NCBI GenBank assembly: GCA_036925085.1
Contig: JAUPFP010000111.1
Coordinates: forward strand, 124,001 to 188,000
Origin: Brachycybe producta
Lineage: Eukaryota; Arthropoda; Diplopoda; Playtdesmida; Andrognathidae
Direction of reading: 5' to 3'
Length of the DNA: 64,000 nucleotides
How positions within the stretch are numbered: position 1 is the first letter of the stretch; each line of letters begins with the position of its first letter. The notes under the pieces were generated by a model. The model searched no databases. It was not told the DNA's origin and saw nothing but the letters and a program-made list of their open reading frames with translations. This document shows positions 1 to 13,700 of the stretch, one piece after another. Made by a program: the position numbers and the translations under genes.

Positions 1-3000
1 AAAGTTGAAGTTGAAGTTGAAGTTAAAGTTGAATTTGAAGTTCAATTTGAAGTTCAATTTAAAGTTCAATTTGAAGTTCAATTTGAAGTTGAATTTGAAG
101 TAGAATTTGAAGTTGAATTTGAAGTTGAATTTGAAGTTGAACTTGAAGTTGAATTTGAAGTTGAATTTGAAGTTGAAATTAAAGTAGAAATTGAAGTTGA
201 AGTGGAATTTGAAGTAGAATTTGAAGTTGAATTTGAAGTTGAATTTGAAGTTGAATTTGAAGTTGAATTTGAAGTTGAATTTGAAGTTGAATTTGAAGTT
301 GAAGTTGAAGTTGAAGTTGAATTTAAAGTCGAATTTGAAGTTGAAGTTGATGTTAAAGTCAAATTTGAAGTTAAAGTTAAGTTTGAAATTAAAGTTGAAG
401 TTGAACTTGAAGTTGAAGTTGAAGTTAAAGTTAAAATTTAAGTTAAATTTGAAGTTTAATTTGAAGTTAAAGTTAAAGTCAAATTTGAAGTTGAAGTTAA
501 GTTTGAAATTGAAGTTAAACTTAAAGTTGAATTTGAAGTTAAATTTGAAGTTCAATTTGAAGTTGAATTTGAAGTTGAACTTGAAGTTGAATTTGAAGTT
601 CAATTTGAAGTTCAATTTAAAGTTCAATTTGAAGTTGAATTTGAAGTTGAATTTGAAGTAGAATTTGAAGTTGAATTTGAAGTTGAATTTGAAGTTGAAT
701 TTGAAGTTGAATTTGAAGTTGAATTTGATGTTGAATTTGAAGTTGAAGTTGAAGTTGAAGTTGAAGTTGAAATTGAAGTTGAAATTGAAGTTGAAATTGA
801 AGTTGAAATTAAAGTTGAATTTGAAGTTGAATTTGAAGTTGAATTTGAAGTTGAATTTGAAGTTGAATTTGAAGTTGAATTTGAAGTTGAATTTGAAGTT
901 GAATTTGAAGTTGAATTTGAAGTTGAAGTTAAAGTTGAAGCTCATTTTGAAATTGAAGTTGAAGTTGAAGTTAAAGTTAAAGTTGAAAATAAAGTTAAAG
1001 TTAAAGTCGAATTTGAAGTCGAATTTGAAGTCGAATTTGAAGTTGAATTTGAAGTTGAATTTGAAGTTGAATTTGAAGTTGAAATTGAAGTTGAATTTGA
1101 AGTTGAATTTAAAGTTGAATTTGAAGTTGAATTTGAAGTTGAATTTGAAGTTGAATTTGAAGTTGAATTTGATGTTGAATTTGAAGTTGAAGTTGAAGTT
1201 GAAGTTGAAGTTGAAATTGAAGTTGAAATTGAAGTTGAAATTGAAGTTGAAATTGAAGTTGAAATTAAAGTAGAAATTGAAGTTGAAGTTAAATTTGAAG
1301 TTTAAGTTGAAGTTGAAGTTGAATTTAAAGTCGAATTTGAAGTTGAAGTTGATGTTAAAGTCAAATTTGAAGTTAAAGTTAAGTTTGAAATTAAAGTTGA
1401 AGTTGAACTTGAAGTTGAAGTTGAAGTTAAAATTAAAATTGAAGTTAAATTTGAAGTTTAATTTGAAGTTAAAGTTAAAGTCAAATTTGAAGTTGAAGTT
1501 AAGTTTGAAATTGAAGTTAAACTTAAAGTTGAATTTGAAGTTAAATTTGAAGTTCAATTTGAAGTTGAATTTGAAGTTGAATTTGAAGTTGAATTTGAAG
1601 TTGAATTTGAAGTTGAAGTTGAATTTGAAGTTGAATTTGAAGTTGAATTTGAAGTTGAATTTGAAGTTGAATTTGAAGTTGAATTTGAAGTTGAAGTTAA
1701 AGTTGAAGCTCATTTTGAAATTGAAGTTGAAGTTGAAGTTAAAGTTAAAGTTGAAAATAAAGTTAAAGTTAAAGTCGAATTTGAAGTCGAATTTGAAGTC
1801 GAATTTGAAGTTGAATTTGAAGTTGAATTTGAAGTTGAATTTGAAGTTGAAATTGAAGTTGAATTTGAAGTTGAATTTAAAGTTGAATTTGAAGTTGAAT
1901 TTGAAGTTGAATTTGAAGTTGAATTTGAAGTTGAATTTGATGTTGAATTTGAAGTTGAAGTTGAAGTTGAAGTTGAAATTGAAGTTGAAATTGAAGTTGA
2001 AATTGAAGTTGAAATTGAAGTTGAAATTAAAGTAGAAATTGAAGTTGAAGTTAAATTTGAAGTTTAAGTTGAAGTTGAAGTTGAATTTAAAGTCGAATTT
2101 GAAGTTGAAGTTGATGTTAAAGTCAAATTTGAAGTTAAAGTTAAGTTTGAAATTAAAGTTGAAGTTGAACTTGAAGTTGAAGTTGAAGTTAAAATTAAAA
2201 TTGAATTTAAATTTGAAGTTTAATTTGAAGTTAAAGTTAAAGTCAAATTTGAAGTTGAAGTTAAGTTTGAAATTGAAGTTAAACTTAAAGTTGAATTTGA
2301 AGTTAAATTTGAAGTTCAATTTGAAGTTGAATTTGAAGTTGAATTTGAAGTTGAATTTGAAGTTGAAGTTGAATTTGAAGTTGAATTTGAAGTTGAATTT
2401 GAAGTTGAATTTGAAGTTGAATTTGAAGTTGAATTTGAAGTTGAAGTTAAAGTTGAAGTTAATTTTGAAATTAAAGTTGAAGTTGAAGTTGAAGTTAAAG
2501 TTGAATTTGAAGTTCAATTTGAAGTTCAATTTAAAGTTCAATTTGAAGTTCAATTTGAAGTTGAATTTGAAGTAGAATTTGAAGTTGAATTTGAAGTTGA
2601 ATTTGAAGTTGAACTTGAAGTTGAATTTGAAGTTGAATTTGAAGTTGAAGTTGAATTTGAAGTTGAATTTGAAGTTGAATTTGAAGTTGAATTTGAAGTT
2701 GAATTTGAAGTTGAAGTTAAAGTTGAAGTTAATTTTGAAATTAAAGTTGAAGTTGAAGTTGAAGTTAAAGTTGAAAATAAAGTATAAGTTGAAGTGAAAT
2801 ACGAAGTTGAAATTGAAGTTAAAGTTCAAACTGAAGTTGAGTTTGAAGTTGAATTTGAAGTTGAATTTGAAGTTGAATTTGAAGTTGAATTAGAAGTTGA
2901 ATTTGAAGTTGAATTTGAAGTTGAATTTGAAGTTGAATTTGAAGTTGAATTTGAGTTGAATTTGAAGTTGAATTTGAAGTTGAATTTGAAGTTGAATTTG

Positions 3001-6000
3001 AAGTTGAATTTGTAGTTGAATTTGAAGTAGATTTTGAAGTTGAATTTGAAGTTGTATTTGAAATTGAAGTTAAAGTTGAAGCTCCTTTTGAAATTGAAGT
3101 TGAAGTTGAAGTTAAAGTTAAAGTTGAAAATAAAGTTAAAGTTAAAGTTGAAGTGGAATTTGAATTTGAAGTTGAATTTGAAGTTGAATTTGAAGTTGAA
3201 TTTGAAGTTGAATTTGAAGTTGAATTTGAAGTTGAATTTGAAGTTGAATTTGAAGTTGAATTTGAAGTTGAATTTGAAGTTGAATTTGAAATTGAATTTG
3301 AAGTCAAATTTGAAGTCGAATTTGAAGTCGAATTTGAAGTTGAATTTGAAGTCGAATTTGAAGTTGAATTTAAAGTTGAATTTGAAGTTAAATTTGAAGT
3401 TGAATTTAAAGTTGAATTTGAAGTTGAATTTGAAGTTGAATTTGAAGTTAAATTTGAAGTTGAAGTTAAAGTTGAAGCTCATTTTGAAATTGAAGTTGAA
3501 GTTGAAGTTAAAGTTAAAGTTGAAAATAAAGTTAAAGTTAAAGTCGAATTTGAAGTCGAATTTGAAGTCGAATTTGAAGTCGAATTTGAAGTTGAATTTG
3601 AAGTTGAATTTGAAGTTGAATTTGAAGTTGAAATTGAAGTTGAATTTGAAGTTGAATTTAAAGTTGAATTTGAAGTTGAATTTGAAGTTGAATTTGAAGT
3701 TGAATTTGATGTTGAATTTGAAGTTGAAGTTGAAGTTGAAGTTGAAGTTGAAATTGAAGTTGAAATTGAAGTTGAAATTGAAGTTGAAATTAAAGTAGAA
3801 ATTGAAGTTGAAGTTAAATTTGAAGTTTAAGTTGAAGTTGAAGTTGAAATTAAAGTCGAATTTGAAGTTGAAGTTGATGTTAAAGTCAAATTTGAAGTTA
3901 AAGTTAAGTTTGAAATTAAAGTTGAAGTTGAACTTGAAGTTGAAGTTGAAGTTAAAGTTAAAATTTAAGTTAAATTTGAAGTTTAATTTGAAGTTAAAGT
4001 TAAAGTCAAATTTGAAGTTGAAGTTAAGTTTGAACTTGAAGTTAAACTTAAAGTTGAATTTGAAGTTAAATTTGAAGTTCAATTTGAAGTTGAATTTGAA
4101 GTTGAATTTGAAATTGAATTTGAATTTGAAGTTGAATTTGAAGTTGAATTTGAAGTTGAATTTGAAGTTGAATTTGAAGTAGAATTTGAAGTTGAATTTG
4201 AAGTTGAATTTGAAGTTGAATTTGAAGTTGAATTTGAAGTTGAATTTGAAGTTGAATTTGATGTTGAATTTGAAGTTGAAGTTGAAGTTGAAGTTGAAGT
4301 TGAAATTGAAGTTAAAATTGAAGTTGAAATTGAAGTTGAAATTAAAGTTGAATTTAAAGTTGAATTTGAAGTTGAATTTGAAGTTGAATTTGAAGTTGAA
4401 TTTGAAGTTGAATTTGATGTTGAATTTGAAGTTGAAGTTGAAGTTGAAGTTGAAATTGAAGTTGAATTTGAAGTTGAATTTGAAGTCTAATTTGAAGTTG
4501 AATTTGATGTTGAATTTGAAGTTGAATTTGAAGTTGAAGTTGAAGTTGAAGTTGAAATTGAAGTTGAAATTGAAGTTGAAATTAAAGTAGAAATTGAAGT
4601 TGAAGTTAATTTTGAAGTTGAAGTTGAAGTTGAAGTTGAAATTAAAGTCGAATTTGAAGTTGAAGTTGATGTTAAAGTCAAATTTGAAGTTAAAGTTAAG
4701 TTTGAAATTAAATTTGAAGTTGAACTTGAAGTTGAAGTTGAAGTTAAAGTTGAAATTGAAGTTAAATTTGAAGTTTAATTTGAAGTTTAATTTGAAGTTA
4801 AAGTTAAAGTCAAATTTGAAGTTGAAGTTAAGTTTGAAATTGAAGTTAAACTTAAAGTTGAATTTGAAGTTAATTTTGAAGTTGAATTTGAAGTTGAATT
4901 TGAAGTTGAATTTGAAGTTGAATTTGAAGTTGAATTTGAAGTTGAATTTGAAGTTGAATTTGAAGTTGAATTTGAAGTTGAATTTGAAGTAGATTTTGAA
5001 GTTGAATTTGAAGTTGTATTTGAAGTTGAAGTTAAAATTAAAGCTCCTTTTGAAATTGAAGTTGAAGTTGAAGTTAAAGTTAAAGTTGAAAATAAAGTTA
5101 AAGTTAAAGTTGAATTGGAATTTGAATTTGAAGTTGAATTTGAAGTTGAATTTGAAGTTGAATTTGAAGTTGAATTTGAAGTTGAATTTGAAGTTGAATT
5201 TGAAGTTGAATTTGATGTTGAGTTTGAAGTTGATTTTGAAATTGAATTTGAAGTTGAATTTGAAGTTGAACTTGAAGTTGAATTTGAAGTTGAATTTGAA
5301 GTTCAATTTAAAGTTCAATTTGAAGTTCAATTTGAAGTTGAATTTGAAGTAGAATTTGAAGTTGAATTTGAAGTTGAATTTGAAGTTGAATTTGAAGTTG
5401 AACTTGAAGTTGAATTTGAAGTTGAATTTGAATTTGAAGTTGAATTTGAAGTTGAATTTCAAGTAGATTTTGAAGTTGAATTTGAAGTTGTATTTGAAAT
5501 TGAAGTTAAAGTTGAAGCTCCTTTTGAAATTGAAGTTAAAGTTGAAGTTAAAGTTAAAGTTGAAAATAAAGTTAAAGTTAAAGTTGAAGTTGAAGTTGAA
5601 GTTAAATTTGAAGTTAAAGTTAAAGTTGAAGTGGAATTTGAAGTTGAATTTCAAGTTGAATTTGAAGTTCAATTTGAAGTTGAATTTGAAGTTGAATTTG
5701 AAGTTGAATTTGAAGTTGAATTTGAAGTTGAATTTGAAGTTGAATTTGAAGTTGAATTTGAAGTTGAATTTGAAGTTGAATTTGAAGTTGAATTTGAAGT
5801 TGAATTTGAAGTTGAATTTGAAATTGAATTTGAAGTCAAATTTGAAGTCGAATTTGAAGTCGAATTTGAAGTTGAATTTGAAGTTGAATTTGAAATTGAA
5901 TTTGAAGTCAAATTTGAAGTCGAATTTGAAGTCGAATTTGAAGTTGAATTTGAAGTTGAATTTGAAGTTAAATTTGAAGTTGAATTTAAAGTTGAATTTG

Positions 6001-7736
6001 AAGTTGAATTTGAAGTTGAATTTGAAGTTGAATTTGAAGTTGAATTTGAAGTTGAATTTGAATTTGAAGTTGAATTTGAAGTTGAATTTGAAGTTGAATT
6101 TCAAGTAGATTTTGAAGTTGAATTTGAAGTTGTATTTGAAATTGAAGTTAAAGTTGAAGCTCCTTTTGAAATTGAAGTTAAAGTTGAAGTTAAAGTTAAA
6201 GTTGAAAATAAAGTTAAAGTTAAAGTTGAAGTTGAAGTTGAAGTTAAATTTGAAGTTAAAGTTAAAGTTGAAGTGGAATTTGAAGTTGAATTTGAAGTTG
6301 AATTTGAAGTTGAATTTCAAGTTGAATTTGAAGTTAAATTTGAAGTTGAATTTGAAGTTGAATTTGAAGTTGAAGATGAATTTGAAGTTGAATTTCAAGT
6401 TGAATTTGAAGTTGAAGTTAAAGTTGAAGTTAATTTTGAAATTAAAGTTAAAGTTGAAGTTGAAGTTAAAGTTGAAATTAAAGTATAAGTTGAAGTGAAA
6501 TATGAAGTTGAAATTGAAGTTAAAGATCAAAATGAAGTTGAATTTGAAGTTGAATTTGAAGTTGAATTTGAAGTTGAATTTGAAGTTGAATTTGAAGTTG
6601 AGTTTGAAGTTGAATTTGAAGTTGAATTTGAAGTTGAATTTGAAGTTGAATTTGAAGTTGAATTTGAAGTTGAATTTGAAGTTGAATTTGAAGTTGAATT
6701 TGAAGTAGATTTTGAAATTGAATTTGAAGTTGTATTTGAAATTGAAGTTAAAGTTGAAGCTCCTTTTGAAATTGAAGTTAAAGTTGAAGTTAAAGTTAAT
6801 GTTGAAAATAAAGTTAAAGTTAAAGTTGAAGTGGAATTTGAATTTGAAGTTGAATTTGAAGTTGAATTTGAAGTTGAATTTGAAGTTGAATTTGAAGTTG
6901 AATTTGAAATTGAAGTTGAAGTTGAAGTTAAAGTTAAAGTTGAAAATAAAGTTAAAGTTAAAGTTGAAGTTGAAGTTGAAGTTAAAGTTGAAGTTAAAGT
7001 TAAAGTTGAAGTGGAATTTGAATTTGAAGTTGAATTTGAAGTTGAATTTGAAGTTGAGTTTGAAGTTGAATTTGAAGTTGAATTTGAAGTCGAATTTGAA
7101 GTTAAATTTGAAGTTGAATTTGAAGTTAAATTTGAAGTTGAATTTAAAGTTGAATTTGAAGTTGAATTTGAAGTTGAATTTGAAGTTGAATTTGAAGTTG
7201 AATTTGAAGTTGAATTTGAAGTTGAATTTCAAGTTGAATTTCAAGTAGATTTTGAAGTTGAATTTGAAGTTGAATTTGAAGTTGAAGATGAATTTGAAGT
7301 TGAATTTCAAGTTGAATTTGAAGTTGAAGTTAAAGTTGAAGTTAATTTTGAAATTAAAGTTAAAGTTGAAGTTGAAGTTGAATTTGAAGTTGAATTTGAA
7401 GTTGAATTTGAAGGTGAATTTGAAGTAGATTTTGAAGTTGAATTTGAAGTTGTATTTGAAGTTGAAGTTAAAGTTGAAGCTCCTTTTGAAATTGAAGTTG
7501 AAGTTGAAGTTAAAGTTAAAGTTGAAAATAAAGTTAAAGTTAAAGTTGAAGTGGAATTTGAATTTGAAGTTGAATTTGAAGTTGAATTTGAAGTTGAAAT
7601 TGAAGTTGAAGTTGAAGTTGAATTTGAAGTTGAATTAGAAGTTGAATTTGAAGTTGAAGTTAAAGTTGAAGTTAATTTTGAAATTAAAGTTGAAGTTGAA
7701 GTTGAAGTTAAAGTTGAAAATAAAGTATAAGTTGAA

Positions 7737-10700
7737 GTGAAATACGAAGTTGAAATTGAAGTTAAAGTTCAAACTGAAGTTGAGTTTGAAGTTGAATTTG
7801 AAGTTGAATTTGAAGTTGAATTTGAAGTTGAATTAGAAGTTGAATTTGAAGTTGAATTTGAAGTTGAATTTGAAGTTGAATTTGAAGTTGAATTTGAAGT
7901 TGAATTTGAAGTTGAATTTGAAGTTGAATTTGAAGTTGAATTTGAAGTTGAATTTGAAGTTGAATTTGTAGTTGAATTTGAAGTAGATTTTGAAGTTGAA
8001 TTTGAAGTTGTATTTGAAATTGAAGTTAAAGTTGAAGCTCCTTTTGAAATTGAAGTTGAAGTTGAAGTTAAAGTTAAAGTTGAAAATAAAGTTAAAGTTA
8101 AAGTTGAAGTGGAATTTGAATTTGAAGTTGAAGTTGAAGTTAAAGTTAAAGTTGAAAATAAAGTTAAAGTTAAAGTTGAAGTGGAATTTGAATTTGAAGT
8201 TGAATTTGAAGTTGAATTTGAAGTTGAATTTGAAGTTGAATTTGAAGTTGAATTTGAAGTTGAATTTGAAGTTGAATTTGAAGTTGAATTTGAAGTTGAA
8301 TTTGAAGTTGAATTTGAAGTTGAATTTGAAATTGAATTTGAAGTCAAATTTGAAGTCGAATTTGAAGTCGAATTTGAAGTTGAATTTGAAGTTGAATTTG
8401 AAGTTAAATTTGAAGTTGAATTTAAAGTTGAATTTGAAGTTGAATTTGAAGTTGAATTTGAAGTTGAATTTGAAATTGAATTTGAAGTCAAATTTGAAGT
8501 CGAATTTGAAGTCGAATTTGAAGTCGAATTTGAAGTTGAATTTAAAGTTGAATTTGAAGTTAAATTTGAAGTTGAATTTAAAGTTGAATTTGAAGTTGAA
8601 TTTGAAGTTGAATTTGAAGTTAAATTTGAAGTTGAAGTTAAAGTTGAAGCTCATTTTGAAATTGAAGTTGAAGTTAAAGTTAAAGTTGAAAATAAAGTTA
8701 AAGTTAAAGTTGAAGTTGAAGTTGAAGTTAAATTTGAAGTCGAATTTGAAGTCAAATTTGAAGTTGAATTTGAAGTTGAATTTGAAGTTGAATTTGAATT
8801 TGAAGTTGAATTTGAAGTTGAATTTGAAGTTGAATTTCAAGTAGATTTTGAAGTTGAATTTGAAGTTGTATTTGAAATTGAAGTTAAAGTTGAAGCTCCT
8901 TTTGAAATTGAAGTTAAAGTTGAAGTTAAAGTTAAAGTTGAAAATAAAGTTAAAGTTAAAGTTGAAGTTGAAGTTGAAGTTAAATTTGAAGTTAAAGTTA
9001 AAGTTGAAGTGGAATTTGAAGTTGAATTTCAAGTTGAATTTGAAGTTGAATTTGAAGTTGAAATTGAAGTTGAATTTGAAGTTGAATTTGAAGTTGAATT
9101 TGAAGTTGAATTTGAAGTTGAATTTGAAGTTGAATTTGAAGTTGAATTTGAAGTTGAATTTGAAGTTGAATTTGAAGTTGAATTTGAAGTTGAATTTGAA
9201 ATTGAATTTGAAGTCAAATTTGAAGTCGAATTTGAAGTCGAATTTGAAGTTGAATTTGAAGTTGAATTTGAAATTGAATTTGAAGTCAAATTTGAAGTCG
9301 AATTTGAAGTTGAAGTTGAAGTTAAATTTGAAGTTAAAGTTAAAGTTGAAGTGGAATTTGAAGTTGAATTTGAAGTTGAATTTGAAGTTGAATTTCAAGT
9401 TGAATTTGAAGTTGAATTTGAAGTTGAATTTGAAGTTGAATTTGAAGTTGAATTTGAAGTTGAATTTGAAGTTGAATTTGAAGTTGAATTTGAAGTTGAA
9501 TTTGAAGTTGAATTTGAAGTTGAATTTGAAGTTGAATTTGAAGTTGAATTTGAAATTGAATTTGAAGTCAAATTTGAAGTCGAATTTGAAGTCAAATTTG
9601 AAGTTGAATTTGAAGTTGAATTTGAAGTTGAATTTGAATTTGAAGTTGAATTTGAAGTTGAATTTGAAGTTGAATTTCAAGTAGATTTTGAAGTTGAATT
9701 TGAAGTTGTATTTGAAATTGAAGTTAAAGTTGAAGCTCCTTTTGAAATTGAAGTTAAAGTTGAAGTTAAAGTTAAAGTTGAAAATAAAGTTAAAGTTAAA
9801 GTTGAAGTTGAAGTTGAAGTTAAATTTGAAGTTAAAGTTAAAGTTGAAGTGGAATTTGAAGTTGAATTTCAAGTTGAATTTGAAGTTCAATTTGAAGTTG
9901 AATTTGCAGTTGAATTTGAAGTTGAATTTGAAGTTGAATTTGAAGTTGAATTTGAAGTTGAATTTGAAGTTGAATTTGAAGTTGAATTTGAAGTTGAATT
10001 TGAAGTTGAATTTGAAGTTGAATTTGAAGTTGAATTTGAAATTGAATTTGAAGTCAAATTTGAAGTCGAATTTGAAGTCGAATTTGAAGTTGAATTTGAA
10101 GTTGAATTTGAAATTGAATTTGAAGTCAAATTTGAAGTCGAATTTGAAGTCGAATTTGAAGTTGAATTTGAAGTTGAATTTGAAGTTAAATTTGAAGTTG
10201 AATTTAAAGTTGAATTTGAAGTTGAATTTGAAGTTGAATTTGAAGTTGAATTTGAAGTTGAATTTGAATTTGAAGTTGAATTTGAAGTTGAATTTGAAGT
10301 TGAATTTCAAGTAGATTTTGAAGTTGAATTTGAAGTTGTATTTGAAATTGAAGTTAAAGTTGAAGCTCCTTTTGAAATTGAAGTTAAAGTTGAAGTTAAA
10401 GTTAAAGTTGAAAATAAAGTTAAAGTTAAAGTTGAAGTTGAAGTTGAAGTTAAATTTGAAGTTAAAGTTAAAGTTGAAGTGGAATTTGAAGTTGAATTTG
10501 AAGTTGAATTTGAAGTTGAATTTCAAGTTGAATTTGAAGTTAAATTTGAAGTTGAATTTGAAGTTGAATTTGAAGTTGAAGATGAATTTGAAGTTGAATT
10601 TCAAGTTGAATTTGAAGTTGAAGTTAAAGTTGAAGTTAATTTTGAAATTAAAGTTAAAGTTGAAGTTGAAGTTAAAGTTGAAATTAAAGTATAAGTTGAA

Positions 10701-13700
10701 GTGAAATATGAAGTTGAAATTGAAGTTAAAGATCAAAATGAAGTTGAATTTGAAGTTGAATTTGAAGTTGAATTTGAAGTTGAATTTGAAGTTGAATTTG
10801 AAGTTGAGTTTGAAGTTGAATTTGAAGTTGAATTTGAAGTTGAATTTGAAGTTGAATTTGAAGTTGAATTTGAAGTTGAATTTGAAGTTGAATTTGAAGT
10901 TGAATTTGAAGTAGATTTTGAAATTGAATTTGAAGTTGTATTTGAAATTGAAGTTAAAGTTGAAGCTCCTTTTGAAATTGAAGTTAAAGTTGAAGTTAAA
11001 GTTAATGTTGAAAATAAAGTTAAAGTTAAAGTTGAAGTGGAATTTGAATTTGAAGTTGAATTTGAAGTTGAATTTGAAGTTGAATTTGAAGTTGAATTTG
11101 AAGTTGAATTTGAAATTGAAGTTGAAGTTGAAGTTAAAGTTAAAGTTGAAAATAAAGTTAAAGTTAAAGTTGAAGTTGAAGTTGAAGTTAAAGTTGAAGT
11201 TAAAGTTAAAGTTGAAGTGGAATTTGAATTTGAAGTTGAATTTGAAGTTGAATTTGAAGTTGAGTTTGAAGTTGAATTTGAAGTTGAATTTGAAGTCGAA
11301 TTTGAAGTTAAATTTGAAGTTGAATTTGAAGTTAAATTTGAAGTTGAATTTAAAGTTGAATTTGAAGTTGAATTTGAAGTTGAATTTGAAGTTGAATTTG
11401 AAGTTGAATTTGAAGTTGAATTTGAAGTTGAATTTCAAGTTGAATTTCAAGTAGATTTTGAAGTTGAATTTGAAGTTGAATTTGAAGTTGAAGATGAATT
11501 TGAAGTTGAATTTCAAGTTGAATTTGAAGTTGAAGTTAAAGTTGAAGTTAATTTTGAAATTAAAGTTAAAGTTGAAGTTGAAGTTGAATTTGAAGTTGAA
11601 TTTGAAGTTGAATTTGAAGGTGAATTTGAAGTAGATTTTGAAGTTGAATTTGAAGTTGTATTTGAAGTTGAAGTTAAAGTTGAAGCTCCTTTTGAAATTG
11701 AAGTTGAAGTTGAAGTTAAAGTTAAAGTTGAAAATAAAGTTAAAGTTAAAGTTGAAGTGGAATTTGAATTTGAAGTTGAATTTGAAGTTGAATTTGAAGT
11801 TGAAATTGAAGTTGAAGTTGAAGTTGAATTTGAAGTTGAATTAGAAGTTGAATTTGAAGTTGAAGTTAAAGTTGAAGTTAATTTTGAAATTAAAGTTGAA
11901 GTTGAAGTTGAAGTTAAAGTTGAAAATAAAGTATAAGTTGAAGTGAAATACGAAGTTGAAATTGAAGTTAAAGTTCAAACTGAAGTTGAGTTTGAAGTTG
12001 AATTTGAAGTTGAATTTGAAGTTGAATTTGAAGTTGAATTAGAAGTTGAATGTGAAGTTGAATTTGAAGTTGAATTTGAAGTTGAATTTGAAGTTGAATT
12101 TGAAGTTGAATTTGAAGTTGAATTTGAAGTTGAATTTGAAGTTGAATTTGAAGTTGAATTTGAAGTTGAATTTGTAGTTGAATTTGAAGTAGATTTTGAA
12201 GTTGAATTTGAAGTTGTATTTGAAATTGAAGTTAAAGTTGAAGCTCCTTTTGAAATTGAAGTTGAAGTTGAAGTTAAAGTTAAAGTTGAAAATAAAGTTA
12301 AAGTTAAAGTTGAAGTGGAATTTGAATTTGAAGTTGAAGTTGAAGTTAAAGTTAAAGTTGAAAATAAAGTTAAAGTTAAAGTTGAAGTGGAATTTGAATT
12401 TGAAGTTGAATTTGAAGTTGAATTTGAAGTTGAATTTGAAGTTGAATTTGAAGTTGAATTTGAAGTTGAATTTGAAGTTGAATTTGAAGTTGAATTTGAA
12501 GTTGAATTTGAAGTTGAATTTGAAGTTGAATTTGAAGTTGAATTTGAAATTGAATTTGAAGTCAAATTTGAAGTCGAATTTGAAGTCGAATTTGAAGTTG
12601 AATTTGAAGTTGAATTTGAAGTTAAATTTGAAGTTGAATTTAAAGTTGAATTTGAAGTTGAATTTGAAGTTGAATTTGAAGTTGAATTTGAAATTGAATT
12701 TGAAGTCAAATTTGAAGTCGAATTTGAAGTCGAATTTGAAGTCGAATTTGAAGTTGAATTTAAAGTTGAATTTGAAGTTAAATTTGAAGTTGAATTTAAA
12801 GTTGAATTTGAAGTTGAATTTGAAGTTGAATTTGAAGTTAAATTTGAAGTTGAAGTTAAAGTTGAAGCTCATTTTGAAATTGAAGTTGAAGTTAAAGTTA
12901 AAGTTGAAAATAAAGTTAAAGTTAAAGTTGAAGTTGAAGTTGAAGTTAAATTTGAAGTCGAATTTGAAGTCAAATTTGAAGTTGAATTTGAAGTTGAATT
13001 TGAAGTTGAATTTGAATTTGAAGTTGAATTTGAAGTTGAATTTGAAGTTGAATTTCAAGTAGATTTTGAAGTTGAATTTGAAGTTGTATTTGAAATTGAA
13101 GTTAAAGTTGAAGCTCCTTTTGAAATTGAAGTTAAAGTTGAAGTTAAAGTTAAAGTTGAAAATAAAGTTAAAGTTAAAGTTGAAGTTGAAGTTGAAGTTA
13201 AATTTGAAGTTAAAGTTAAAGTTGAAGTGGAATTTGAAGTTGAATTTCAAGTTGAATTTGAAGTTGAATTTGAAGTTGAAATTGAAGTTGAATTTGAAGT
13301 TGAATTTGAAGTTGAATTTGAAGTTGAATTTGAAGTTGAATTTGAAGTTGAATTTGAAGTTGAATTTGAAGTTGAATTTGAAGTTGAATTTGAAGTTGAA
13401 TTTGAAGTTGAATTTGAAATTGAATTTGAAGTCAAATTTGAAGTCGAATTTGAAGTCGAATTTGAAGTTGAATTTGAAGTTGAATTTGAAATTGAATTTG
13501 AAGTCAAATTTGAAGTCGAATTTGAAGTCGAATTTGAAGTTGAATTTGAAGTTGAATTTGAAGTTAAATTTGAAGTTGAATTTAAAGTTGAATTTGAAGT
13601 TGAATTTGAAGTTGAATTTGAAGTTGAATTTGAAGTTGAATTTGAAGTTGAATTTGAATTTGAAGTTGAATTTGAAGTTGAATTTGAAGTTGAATTTCAA